Shown here one piece after another: positions 1 to 5,677 of a stretch of 8,325 bases of DNA (position 1 is its first letter; the number at the start of each line of letters is the position of its first letter). The notes below the pieces were generated by a model. That model saw only the letters and a program-made list of their open reading frames with translations, ran no database searches and was not told the DNA's origin. The position numbers and the translations under genes are program-made. Source of the stretch: an uncultured bacterium (GTDB taxonomy: Bacteria; Methylomirabilota; Methylomirabilia; Rokubacteriales; CSP1-6). The DNA lies in assembly GCA_946479205.1 (NCBI GenBank), contig CAMLFJ010000115.1, positions 1 through 8,325 on the forward strand. The letters run 5' to 3'.

Positions 1-447
1 GAACTCGCCCGTCTGGTCGCCTTCATCAAGCGGGGGACGGCATCGGAGACCGTCCAGCAGGAACTCGGGGCGAGTGAGGCTCGGCGTCGCGACCTGCGGA
101 TGGCCCTCGACCGGCTCGCTCAGGCCGACGCCTTCCGCGCGTCTGCTGCCGATCTCGCGCAGAAGCTCGGGACGATCCTTGGCGACTGGACGGCTATCAC
201 GCGGAAACCGGTGGCCCAGCAGCGGCAGCTTCTGCGGAAACTTGTGCCGGACCGGCTGACGGTGACGCCGCACGTGACCGCGAAGCGGAAGTGGATCGAC
301 TGGGCCGGTGATCTCGCGGTCACGCCGATCATCTCCGGCATCGCGCCCGCAGTCGGCGACGTGATGCCGGATGATCCAATGGACCGGCGTTGGTGGCCCC
401 AACGGGATTCGAACCCGTGTTTCAGCCTTGAGAGGGCCGTGTCCTAG
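1..447 (+). CDS. Probable large serine recombinase, C-terminal part (5' end outside window)
   Basis: The frame is open from base 1 to a TAG at 445-447, giving 148 residues of a protein whose catalytic domain lies off the left edge. What is visible resembles the C-terminal region of large serine recombinases (resolvase/recombinase family). An Arg/Glu/Ala-rich helical stretch that looks like a coiled coil covers about residues 5-70 (GASEARRRDLRMALDRLAQ), followed by the tail motif QQRQLLRKLVPDRLTVTP at about 75-92. Such proteins catalyse site-specific integration and excision of mobile elements. The last 18 residues (WWPQRDSNPCFSLERAVS) are the antisense translation of tRNA-Glu, so the gene ends inside the tRNA. 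That position fits an integrase next to its attachment site, with the element extending leftwards. The family call rests on the C-terminal pattern only; no catalytic serine motif can be seen. Confidence 0.7.
   Translation, partial: ELARLVAFIKRGTASETVQQELGASEARRRDLRMALDRLAQADAFRASAADLAQKLGTILGDWTAITRKPVAQQRQLLRKLVPDRLTVTPHVTAKRKWIDWAGDLAVTPIISGIAPAVGDVMPDDPMDRRWWPQRDSNPCFSLERAVS
391..447. other. Candidate attachment-site region of an integrated element
   Basis: The recombinase reading frame crosses the encoded CCA end of tRNA-Glu at 391 and stops at 447. The 3' half of a tRNA gene is a common integration target, and an integrase gene abutting it is the usual arrangement at one end of an element. 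The other att copy would lie left of the window. No second copy of the tRNA 3' half is visible here, so the core cannot be delimited. Confidence 0.35.
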
Positions 448-466
448 GCCTCTAGACGATGGGGCC
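391..466 (-). tRNA. tRNA-Glu (anticodon CTC)
   Basis: On the minus strand the sequence folds as a full cloverleaf with acceptor stem GGCCCCA/TGGGGCC, discriminator A and an encoded CCA end (391-393). The T-loop is GGTTCGAATCC. The anticodon stem CGGCC/GGCTG, with one G-U pair, encloses loop CTCTCAA, giving anticodon CTC, which reads GAG. It is the second gene of a tRNA-Gln/tRNA-Glu pair. Its 3' half is overlapped antisense by the end of the recombinase frame. Confidence 0.95.
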
Positions 467-526
467 GTCCGACTACCGTGCTGCGCGCGCCCGAACCTAC
501 GTGTTCACAGCGCGGAGAAGCTTAAG

Positions 527-600
527 TGGCTGGGGGTGGAGGGCTCGAACCCCCATTACCAGGGCCAGAACCTGGCGTCCTACCATTAGACGAACCCCCA
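527..600 (-). tRNA. tRNA-Gln (anticodon CTG)
   Basis: On the minus strand the sequence has acceptor stem TGGGGGT/ACCCCCA, discriminator G, an encoded CCA (527-529) and the T-loop TTCGAGC. The anticodon stem CCAGG/CCTGG holds loop TTCTGGC, giving anticodon CTG, which reads CAG. It is first in a two-tRNA unit with tRNA-Glu after a 60-nt spacer (467-526) in which I see nothing else. The promoter at 613-642 lies immediately upstream. Confidence 0.95.
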
Positions 601-612
601 GCGGCGCTGGCC

Positions 613-642
613 ATTGTACGGGGGCCTGCTGCGGGGTGTCAA
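613..642 (-). promoter_or_regulatory. Sigma70-type promoter for tRNA-Gln/tRNA-Glu
   Basis: On the minus strand a perfect -35 TTGACA (637-642) is followed by an 18-nt spacer and a -10 TACAAT (613-618, five of six consensus bases). The predicted start near 606 lies a few bases upstream of the tRNA-Gln 5' end at 600. The match and position make this the best promoter in the window. Confidence 0.75.
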
Positions 643-673
643 GGTGAGGAGGGCCGCGGAGTTAGCGCGCGGA

Positions 674-946
674 CTACTGGAGCGCGTGCTTCAGCGTGCG
701 ACTCGGCTTGAAGCGCGGCACGCGGCAGGCGGGGATCTTGATGGCCTTCCCGGTGCGGGGATTGCGCCCGTTCCGCTCGGCGCGGCGGCTCACCAGGAAG
801 GTGCCGAAGCCGCCGATGGTCACCTTGCGGCCGCGCTTGAGCGAATCGAAGACCCCGTCGAGGAGGGCGTTGAGCGCCTTCTCGGCGGACACCTTGGAAC
901 CACCCGAGGCCTTGGCCATCGCCGAGACCAGGTCCGCCTTGATCAT
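674..946 (-). CDS. hup: HU-family histone-like DNA-binding protein
   Basis: This 90-residue protein is the usual length for the HU/IHF family of small dimeric nucleoid proteins that bend and compact DNA. The N-terminal helices (MIKADLVSAMAKASG, then AEKALNALLDGVFDSL) form the dimer body. The strand motif GGFGTF sits at residues 45-50. The DNA-binding arm carries RNPRTGKAIKIPA at 61-73 with the intercalating-type proline at 63, and the end FKPSRTLK is typical. The ATG at 944-946 has a good ribosome site, AGGGAG, about 4 nt upstream. It is transcribed toward the tRNA pair but ends 73 nt before it, and the tRNAs have their own promoter. HU and IHF subunits cannot be told apart with certainty; HU-like is the better fit because of the general RNP-type arm. 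Confidence 0.93.
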   Translation of the reverse strand: MIKADLVSAMAKASGGSKVSAEKALNALLDGVFDSLKRGRKVTIGGFGTFLVSRRAERNGRNPRTGKAIKIPACRVPRFKPSRTLKHALQ

Positions 947-1053
947 GCGCCTCCCTTACTACGCGAGGGCTCGGGGCGAAGTCAAGCGCTCACCTGCCCG
1001 TCAGACGCGCGCGGCGCCGGGCTGGATGCGACGGGGATGAGGTGGGGATGCCG

Positions 1054-1059
1054 TATAAT
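1054..1059 (+). promoter_or_regulatory. Candidate -10 box upstream of the permease/quinone operon
   Basis: A perfect TATAAT lies 22 nt before the preferred permease start and predicts transcription from about 1066. I find no convincing -35 hexamer at 15-18 nt spacing and no TGn extension, so this is a partial match. It still stands out in GC-rich DNA between the divergently oriented HU and permease genes. Confidence 0.4.
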
Positions 1060-1080
1060 GCCGCCATGCCGCGGGGCGGA

Positions 1081-1575
1081 ATGTTCGACGTCTCGTTCCT
1101 GATTCTCTCCTCGCTCGCGGTGGTATTCGCGGTCGTCGCCTACCTGAAGGACCCGAGCCTGCCCGCCCTCGGTGCCCGCAACGGCCTGGCCCTGCTCTGG
1201 TTCATCATCCCGCGCCTCGTCCCCGCCCTCATCCTGGCCGGCATGCTCCAGGTGGTGATCCCGCAGGAGACGGTCGCGCGCTACTTCGGCCGGCAGTCCG
1301 GGTTCGGCGCCATCTGCATGGCCAGCATGGCGGGCGTGATCACGCCGGGCGGGCCCATGGTGAGCGTGCCGCTGCTCGTGGTCCTCTCCAACTCCGGAAT
1401 GGCGCTGGGGCCGCTCGTGGCCTACATGACCGCGTGGTCGCTGTTCGGGATGCAGCGGATCATCGCGTGGGAGGCGCCGCTCATGGGCTGGCACTTCGTG
1501 GCGGTGCGCACCGCCTCGAGCCTGGTCTTCCCGATCGTCGCGGGCTGGCTCGTGACGCTCTACTATCACGAGTAG
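1081..1575 (+). CDS. Half-size PF03773-like (ArsP/DUF318) membrane permease
   Basis: This 164-residue integral membrane protein has about five hydrophobic segments (roughly residues 3-21, 36-60, 76-101, 108-127 and 140-160). The central GVITPGGPMVSVPLLVVLSN (85-104) and a following FGMQRIIAWEAPLMG resemble the short permeases related to PF03773. Full-length members of that family are about twice this size, so this one may work as a dimer of halves. The substrate is unknown. I chose ATG 1081 because GGGGCGGA precedes it and the likely transcript begins near 1066. In-frame alternatives are ATG 1066, ATG 1048 and GTG 1042. The gene ends 11 nt before the ubiD-like gene and probably shares its transcript, so a role linked to quinone precursors or membrane redox is possible but unproven. 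The family call comes from motif memory and is moderate. Confidence 0.7.
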   Translation: MFDVSFLILSSLAVVFAVVAYLKDPSLPALGARNGLALLWFIIPRLVPALILAGMLQVVIPQETVARYFGRQSGFGAICMASMAGVITPGGPMVSVPLLVVLSNSGMALGPLVAYMTAWSLFGMQRIIAWEAPLMGWHFVAVRTASSLVFPIVAGWLVTLYYHE

Positions 1576-1586
1576 GCGCGCGGGAC

Positions 1587-3038
1587 ATGGCGTTCGCCAA
1601 CCTCCGCGAGTTCATCGCCCACCTCGAGAAGCAGGGCTCGCTCAGGCGCGTGAGCGCGCCGGTCTCGCGGGATCTGGAGATCGCCGAGATCACCGACCGG
1701 GTGTCCAAGAGCGCGGGCGGCCGGAACCTGGCCCTGCTCTTCGAGAACGTGCAGGGCTCCGAGATGCCCGTGCTGATCAATGCCTTCGGCTCGCCCGATC
1801 GCATGGCCGCCGCGCTCGGCGTGGGCCATCTCGACGAGCTCTCGGCGCGCGTGGCGAAGCTGATCGACCTGCGGATGCCCGGCTCGGTGTTCGACAAGCT
1901 GCGCAAGCTGGGCACGCTCTTCGACGTGGTGAAGGCCGGCCCCAAGCGCGTGAGCTCGGCGGCGTGCCAGGAGGTGGTCGAGACCGACCGCCCGTCGCTG
2001 GCCTCCCTGCCCGTGCTCCGCTGCTGGCCGGGCGATGGCGGCCGCTACATCACGCTGCCCATGGTGTTCACGCGCGATCCCGTCACCGGCGCGCGCAACG
2101 TGGGCATGTATCGCCTCCAGGTCTACGACGACCAGACGCTCGGCATGCACTGGCAGATCCACAAGGGCTCGGCCGAGCATCAGCGCCTCGCCCAGGAGCG
2201 GAAGGAGCCCATGGAGGTGGCCATCGCGCTGGGCGGCGACCCCTGCGCGATCTACTCCGGTTCCGCGCCGCTGCCCCCGGGCATCGACGAGATGGTGTTC
2301 GCGGGCTGGCTGCGCGGCTCGGGCGTGCCGATGGTGCCGTGCAAGACGGTGCACGTGGACGTGCCCGCCGAGGCCGAGATCGTGCTGGAGGGCTGGGTGG
2401 ATCCGGCCGAGCGGCGGCTCGAGGGGCCGTTCGGGGACCACACCGGCTACTACTCCCTGGCGCGGGACTATCCCGTCTTCCACCTGAAGGCGATCACGCG
2501 CCGGAAGAATCCGATCTACCCGACCACCATCGTGGGCCGACCGCCCCAGGAGGACTACTGGCTGGGCAAGGCCACCGAGCGCATCTTCCTGCCCATCATC
2601 CGGATGATGCTGCCCGAGATCGTGGACATGAACATGCCCGCGGAGGGCGTCTTCCACAACCTCGTCATCGTCTCGATCAAGAAGCGCTACCCGGGCCACG
2701 CGCGCAAGGTCATGTACGCGCTCTGGGGCCTGGGGCTCATGATGCTGGCCAAGAACATCGTGGTGGTCTCCGATCACGTCAACGTGCACGATCTCTCCGA
2801 GGTCGCCTGGCGCGCCACCGGCAACATCGATCCCAGGCGCGACCTCGTCATCGTGGACGGCCCCATGGACGATCTGGACCACGCGGCCCTCCGCCATCGG
2901 TTCGGGGGCAAGCTCGGGGTGGACGCCACCGAGAAGACGGAGGCCGACGGGATCGGGCAGCCCTGGCCCGACGAGATCGTGATGAGCGACGACATCCGCG
3001 CGCTCGTCACGCGGCGCTGGGCCGAGTACGGGCTCTAG
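1587..3038 (+). CDS. ubiD: UbiD-family prenylated-FMN decarboxylase
   Basis: This 483-residue protein matches the usual UbiD length. UbiD enzymes use prenylated FMN, made by UbiX, to remove the carboxyl group of aromatic acids, including 4-hydroxy-3-polyprenylbenzoate or its naphthoate counterpart in quinone synthesis. The cofactor and metal region NVGMYRLQVYDDQTLGMHWQ spans residues 171-190. The acidic catalytic motif EGPFGDHTGYY starts at Glu279, with Asp284 at the position held by a second glutamate in fungal Fdc1. With Arg176 these are candidates for the family's Arg/Glu/acid triad. ATG 1587 is chosen because homology begins at once (FANLREFIAHLEKQGSLRRV). It follows the permease by 11 nt and precedes the ubiA-like gene by 16 nt. 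No ubiX lies in the window. Its neighbours favour quinone biosynthesis over general aromatic-acid metabolism. Confidence 0.93.
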   Translation: MAFANLREFIAHLEKQGSLRRVSAPVSRDLEIAEITDRVSKSAGGRNLALLFENVQGSEMPVLINAFGSPDRMAAALGVGHLDELSARVAKLIDLRMPGSVFDKLRKLGTLFDVVKAGPKRVSSAACQEVVETDRPSLASLPVLRCWPGDGGRYITLPMVFTRDPVTGARNVGMYRLQVYDDQTLGMHWQIHKGSAEHQRLAQERKEPMEVAIALGGDPCAIYSGSAPLPPGIDEMVFAGWLRGSGVPMVPCKTVHVDVPAEAEIVLEGWVDPAERRLEGPFGDHTGYYSLARDYPVFHLKAITRRKNPIYPTTIVGRPPQEDYWLGKATERIFLPIIRMMLPEIVDMNMPAEGVFHNLVIVSIKKRYPGHARKVMYALWGLGLMMLAKNIVVVSDHVNVHDLSEVAWRATGNIDPRRDLVIVDGPMDDLDHAALRHRFGGKLGVDATEKTEADGIGQPWPDEIVMSDDIRALVTRRWAEYGL

Positions 3039-3054
3039 GCCCGCGGCCGGCCCC

Positions 3055-3903
3055 GTGCCCGCCGTCCGCCACTTCCTCGACGCGATCAAGTTCGAGCACA
3101 CCGTCTTCGCCCTGCCCTTCGCCTACGTGGCGATGGTGCTGGCCGCGGACGGCTGGCCCGGCTGGCGCGTGCTGATCTGGGTGACCCTCGCGATGGTGGG
3201 TGCGCGCACGCTGGCCATGAGCGTGAACCGCCTGGCCGACCGGTTCGTGGACGCGGCCAACCCGCGCACCGCGCGGCGGCATCTGCCCACCGGCCTCCTC
3301 ACGCCCACGCAGGTGACCGCGGCCGCGCTCCTCTCGGCCGTGCTGCTGCTCGTCTCGGCGTGGATGCTGAACCCGCTCTGCCTGCTGCTCTCGCCGCTCG
3401 CGGTGCTGTTCCTCGTCGGCTACTCGTACACCAAGCGCTTCACGTGGCTCTCGCACTGGATCCTGGGGTTCACCGACGGCATCGCGGCGGCGGGCGGGTG
3501 GATCGCGGTGCGCGCGGCCTTCGACCCACCGGTGTACGTGCTGTGGTTCGCGCTCACCGTGTGGATCGCCGGCTTCGATCTCATCTATGCCTGCCAGGAC
3601 GTGGAGTTCGATCGGAGCCACGGGCTGCACTCGATGCCCGCCCGCTTCGGCATCCCCGCCGCGCTCACCACCGCGCGGGTCTGTCACGTGCTGACGATCG
3701 CCGCCTTCGCCCTGCTCGGCTGGATGATGGGCCTCGGCCTGTTCTACTGGTTCGGCGTGCTGATGGTCGCGGGCCTGCTCGTCTACGAGCACTCCCTCGT
3801 CTCCCCGAACGATCTATCGCGTCTGGATGTCGCCTTCTTCAACGTCAACGGCTACATCGCGGTGATCCTCTTCCTCTCGGTCCTGGGAGGCCGGCTCGCG
3901 TGA
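3055..3903 (+). CDS. ubiA: UbiA-like polyprenyltransferase (4-hydroxybenzoate or MqnP type)
   Basis: This 282-residue polytopic membrane enzyme transfers a polyprenyl chain from polyprenyl diphosphate to an aromatic quinone precursor. Both Mg-diphosphate aspartate motifs are present: NRLADRFVD at residues 58-66 followed by NPRT (69-72), and DLIYACQDVEFD at 175-186. YSYTKRFT (123-130) is also typical. The opening FEHTVFALPFAYVAM resembles the 'UbiA-other' group found with the futalosine menaquinone route, so MqnP is an alternative to ubiquinone UbiA. Hydrophobic segments fill most of the rest. The start is a GTG, the first start codon before the conserved N-terminus; no strong ribosome site is visible. 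The stop overlaps the ubiE start by 4 nt, which implies coupled translation. Confidence 0.92.
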   Translation: MPAVRHFLDAIKFEHTVFALPFAYVAMVLAADGWPGWRVLIWVTLAMVGARTLAMSVNRLADRFVDAANPRTARRHLPTGLLTPTQVTAAALLSAVLLLVSAWMLNPLCLLLSPLAVLFLVGYSYTKRFTWLSHWILGFTDGIAAAGGWIAVRAAFDPPVYVLWFALTVWIAGFDLIYACQDVEFDRSHGLHSMPARFGIPAALTTARVCHVLTIAAFALLGWMMGLGLFYWFGVLMVAGLLVYEHSLVSPNDLSRLDVAFFNVNGYIAVILFLSVLGGRLA

Positions 3904-4616
3904 CCGAGGCGCTCCAGGGCGTCGAGAAGGCCCGCTTCGTGCGCGCGATGTTCTCGCGCATCGCGCGCCGCTACGACCTGATGAACGGCCTCATGACCCT
4001 CGGCATGCACCACAACTGGCGCCGGGTGGCCGCGCGCCAGACGATCGCCTCGCCCGACGGTCCCGCCCTCGACCTGGCCACCGGCACCGGCGATCTCGCC
4101 ATCGATCTGGCCGAGGTGCACCCGCATCGCACGGTGGTCGCGGCCGACTTCTCGCTCGGCATGCTGGAGGTAGCGCGCGACAAGCTGGAGGGGCTCGACG
4201 AGAGGCGCCGCGTGCGCCTGCTGGCCGCCGACGCGCTGGCCCTGCCCTTCGACACGCGCACGTTCGCCTGCGTGACGAGCGCGTTCCTGCTGCGCAACCT
4301 GTCCGACCTCGAGCAGGGCCTGCGCGAGATGCGGCGGGTGACCCGGCCGGGCGGGCGCGTGGTCGCGCTCGAGATCACCCAGATGCGTGCGCCCGGCTTT
4401 ACCGCGCTCTTCCGCTTCTACTTCCACCACGTGGTCCCGTGGATCGGCCAGCTGGTCGGGGGCGACCGCGAGGCGTACAGCTACCTGCCGCAGTCGGTGG
4501 ATCGCTTCGTGACGCCGGGCGAGCTCGTGCGCCTGATGGAAAGAGTCGGGCTACGGGGCGTGACCTACCGACGGCTCGGGCTCGGCACCGTCACCATCCA
4601 CACCGGCATCGCGTAG
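3900..4616 (+). CDS. ubiE: UbiE/MenG quinone C-methyltransferase
   Basis: This 238-residue soluble SAM-dependent methyltransferase probably methylates the quinone ring carbon after prenylation and decarboxylation (demethylmenaquinone or ubiquinone precursor). The family signature YDLMNGLMTLGMHHNWRR lies at residues 25-42. SAM-binding motif I, LDLATGTGDLA, is at 57-67, and the acidic AADFS strand end at 81-85. The second signature, GDREAYSYLPQSVDRF, is at 188-203. The GTG start overlaps the ubiA-like stop (GTGA), and homology begins within a few residues, so the start is well supported. It is the last gene of the operon and ends within a palindrome shared with the converging downstream gene. 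Which quinone is made cannot be told from this protein alone, because UbiE often serves both. Confidence 0.95.
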   Translation: MTEALQGVEKARFVRAMFSRIARRYDLMNGLMTLGMHHNWRRVAARQTIASPDGPALDLATGTGDLAIDLAEVHPHRTVVAADFSLGMLEVARDKLEGLDERRRVRLLAADALALPFDTRTFACVTSAFLLRNLSDLEQGLREMRRVTRPGGRVVALEITQMRAPGFTALFRFYFHHVVPWIGQLVGGDREAYSYLPQSVDRFVTPGELVRLMERVGLRGVTYRRLGLGTVTIHTGIA

Positions 4617-4629
4617 GCGCGGCGCCTAC
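4613..4629. terminator. Palindrome holding both converging stop codons (weak terminator candidate)
   Basis: GTAGGCGC-G-GCGCCTAC is a perfect 8-bp inverted repeat that could form a 7-bp stem with a 3-nt loop on either strand. It contains the TAG of ubiE (4614-4616) and the TAG of the opposing 91-residue gene (4626-4628). No T-tract follows on either side, so intrinsic termination is only a guess. Confidence 0.35.
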
Positions 4630-4901
4630 CACTCGGGGCTGGAGTACTCCTCCCACACGCGACGCACGACACGGATTTGCTGGGCGCGGCCGTCCTTCTG
4701 CTCGAGCGTCACGATGTCGCCCGCGAAGAGGTGCTCGAGGTCGCGCGTGGTGCCTTCGTCGGTCACGACCACCGTCTCTCCGCAGCTGAGGTCGGTACAG
4801 ACCTCGGCTTCGCCGCGCACGCGCACGGTGCCGGCGGCCTTGTCCACGGAGACGATGCTGAAGCGGTTGTGCTTGAGGGAATCGGTCAGGCTGTAAGCCA
4901 T
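4626..4901 (-). CDS. Uncharacterised 91-residue protein
   Basis: I do not recognise a named family. The protein begins MAYSLTDSLKHNRFSIVSVD and looks like a small beta-rich domain: alternating hydrophobic strands, for example GTVRVRG, ETVVVTDEG, DIVTLEQ and QQIRVVRRVW. A short CTDLSC pair (Cys-x4-Cys) sits near residues 37-42, and the acidic and aromatic end is EEYSSPEW. There is no signal peptide or membrane segment, so it is probably cytoplasmic. The ATG at 4899-4901 is certain enough: AAGGAGG (4907-4913) lies 5 nt upstream. A longer in-frame extension to 4979 would run back through the promoter. It has its own promoter (4930-4958), diverges from queE and converges with ubiE. The codon pattern and strong ribosome site argue that it is real and well translated. 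Function unknown. Confidence 0.8.
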   Translation of the reverse strand: MAYSLTDSLKHNRFSIVSVDKAAGTVRVRGEAEVCTDLSCGETVVVTDEGTTRDLEHLFAGDIVTLEQKDGRAQQIRVVRRVWEEYSSPEW

Positions 4902-4929
4902 GGCACCCTCCTTGTCCGACTTGGGTCCT

Positions 4930-4958
4930 GTTATATCAGGTGGCCGGCCACCCAGCAA
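4930..4958 (-). promoter_or_regulatory. Promoter of the 91-residue gene with a palindrome in the spacer
   Basis: On the minus strand, TTGCTG (4953-4958) and TATAAC (4930-4935) are separated by exactly 17 nt, giving a start near 4923, just upstream of the AAGGAGG ribosome site. The spacer contains the 14-bp perfect palindrome GGTGGCCGGCCACC (4939-4952), which could be an operator. The -35 matches the consensus only at TTG. Confidence 0.55.
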
Positions 4959-4978
4959 GACCTTCGGGCGGCCGGCCA

Positions 4979-4987
4979 TGCTAGTAT
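4979..4987 (+). promoter_or_regulatory. Candidate extended -10 promoter of queE-queC
   Basis: TGCTAGTAT is a TGn extension followed by a -10-like TAGTAT (4982-4987), placing the start near 4994, about 18 nt before the preferred queE ATG. No good -35 is visible, as is usual for extended -10 promoters. Its low-GC surroundings in this GC-rich DNA support it, but only weakly. Confidence 0.4.
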
Positions 4988-5011
4988 TTTCCGGAACTTA
5001 TGGAGCTGACG

Positions 5012-5677
5012 ATGCCCCGCGGCCGCATTGCCGAGACGTTCTATTCCATCCAGGGTGAGGGCGCCACCGCCGGCCTTCCCGCCATCTTCGTGCGCCTGCA
5101 GGGCTGCACGGTCGGTTGCGGCTGGTGCGACACGAAGTACTCGTGGGACCCGGCGGCCGGCCGCGAGGTGGATCTTCCCGCGCTCCTGGACGAGGCGGCG
5201 GCCTTCCCCTGCCGCCGCGTGGTGATCACGGGCGGTGAGCCGCTCGAGTCGCCGCTCTTCGCCCCGCTGGCCGCCGCCCTCGCGGCCCGCGGGTACGTCG
5301 TCGAGGTCGAAACCTCCGGCACCCGCGTGCCCGCCGCCGAGGCCGACGCGGGCATCCAGTGGAACGTCTCGCTCAAGCTGTCGGGCTCGGGCGTCGCCGA
5401 GGACACCCGCGTCAATCCGGCCGCGATCCGGGCCTTCCTCGCGCGCGGGGCCTGGTGGAAGTTCGTGGTGAGCGAGCCCGGCGAGATCGGCGAGGTGCTC
5501 CAGCTGGCCGAGCGGTTCGCCCTGCCCCGCGAGCGCGTGCTGCTGCAGCCGGAGGGTCTGCGGGCCGAGGAGCTGGCCGCGCGCACCCCGTGGCTGGTGG
5601 AGGCCTGCAAGGCGCACGGCTTCCGCTTCTCGCCCCGGCTCCACATCCTGATCTGGGGCGCGAAGCGCGGCGTCTGA
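5012..5677 (+). CDS. queE: 7-carboxy-7-deazaguanine synthase, radical SAM
   Basis: QueE uses a radical SAM [4Fe-4S] cluster to convert 6-carboxytetrahydropterin to 7-carboxy-7-deazaguanine, the step before QueC in making preQ0 for queuosine or related modified guanines. The protein is 221 residues. The family opening [10 protein letters not shown] is at residues 8-17. The cluster cysteines follow the canonical Cx3Cx2C pattern at 32, 36 and 39 ([15 protein letters not shown]). The SAM-contacting ITGGEPL is at 72-78, and the typical end [13 protein letters not shown] is intact. I prefer ATG 5012 to ATG 5000 because GGAG (5002-5005) sits 6 nt before it and overlaps the earlier ATG. The stop TGA shares its last base with the queC ATG, so the two are translationally coupled. 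No queD or folE-like gene is in the window. Confidence 0.95.
   Translation: MPRGRIAETFYSIQGEGATAGLPAIFVRLQGCTVGCGWCDTKYSWDPAAGREVDLPALLDEAAAFPCRRVVITGGEPLESPLFAPLAAALAARGYVVEVETSGTRVPAAEADAGIQWNVSLKLSGSGVAEDTRVNPAAIRAFLARGAWWKFVVSEPGEIGEVLQLAERFALPRERVLLQPEGLRAEELAARTPWLVEACKAHGFRFSPRLHILIWGAKRGV

Noticed and set aside
366..388. GCCGG/CCGGC inverted repeat as a terminator for the tRNA pair
   Set aside because: A 5-bp stem with a 13-nt loop and no T-tract, lying inside the recombinase frame.
956..985. TTGACT (980-985) and TAGTAA (956-961) as a promoter for the HU gene on the minus strand
   Set aside because: The -10 match is poor and transcription would start after the AGGGAG ribosome site; only the -35-like hexamer is good, so the HU promoter is left unassigned.
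1566..3101. A 511-codon open frame on the minus strand opposite the ubiD-like gene
   Set aside because: It is rich in His, Arg, Gly and Ala with no domain pattern, and lies wholly over a gene with clear UbiD motifs; it is a high-GC shadow.
1964..3175. A 403-codon plus-strand frame overlapping ubiD and ubiA
   Set aside because: Arg/Ala/Gly-rich and out of frame with two well-supported genes; no recognisable motif.
4920..5011. Possible preQ1 riboswitch upstream of queE
   Set aside because: The expected short pseudoknot with an A-rich tail is absent, and the likely leader is only about 18 nt.
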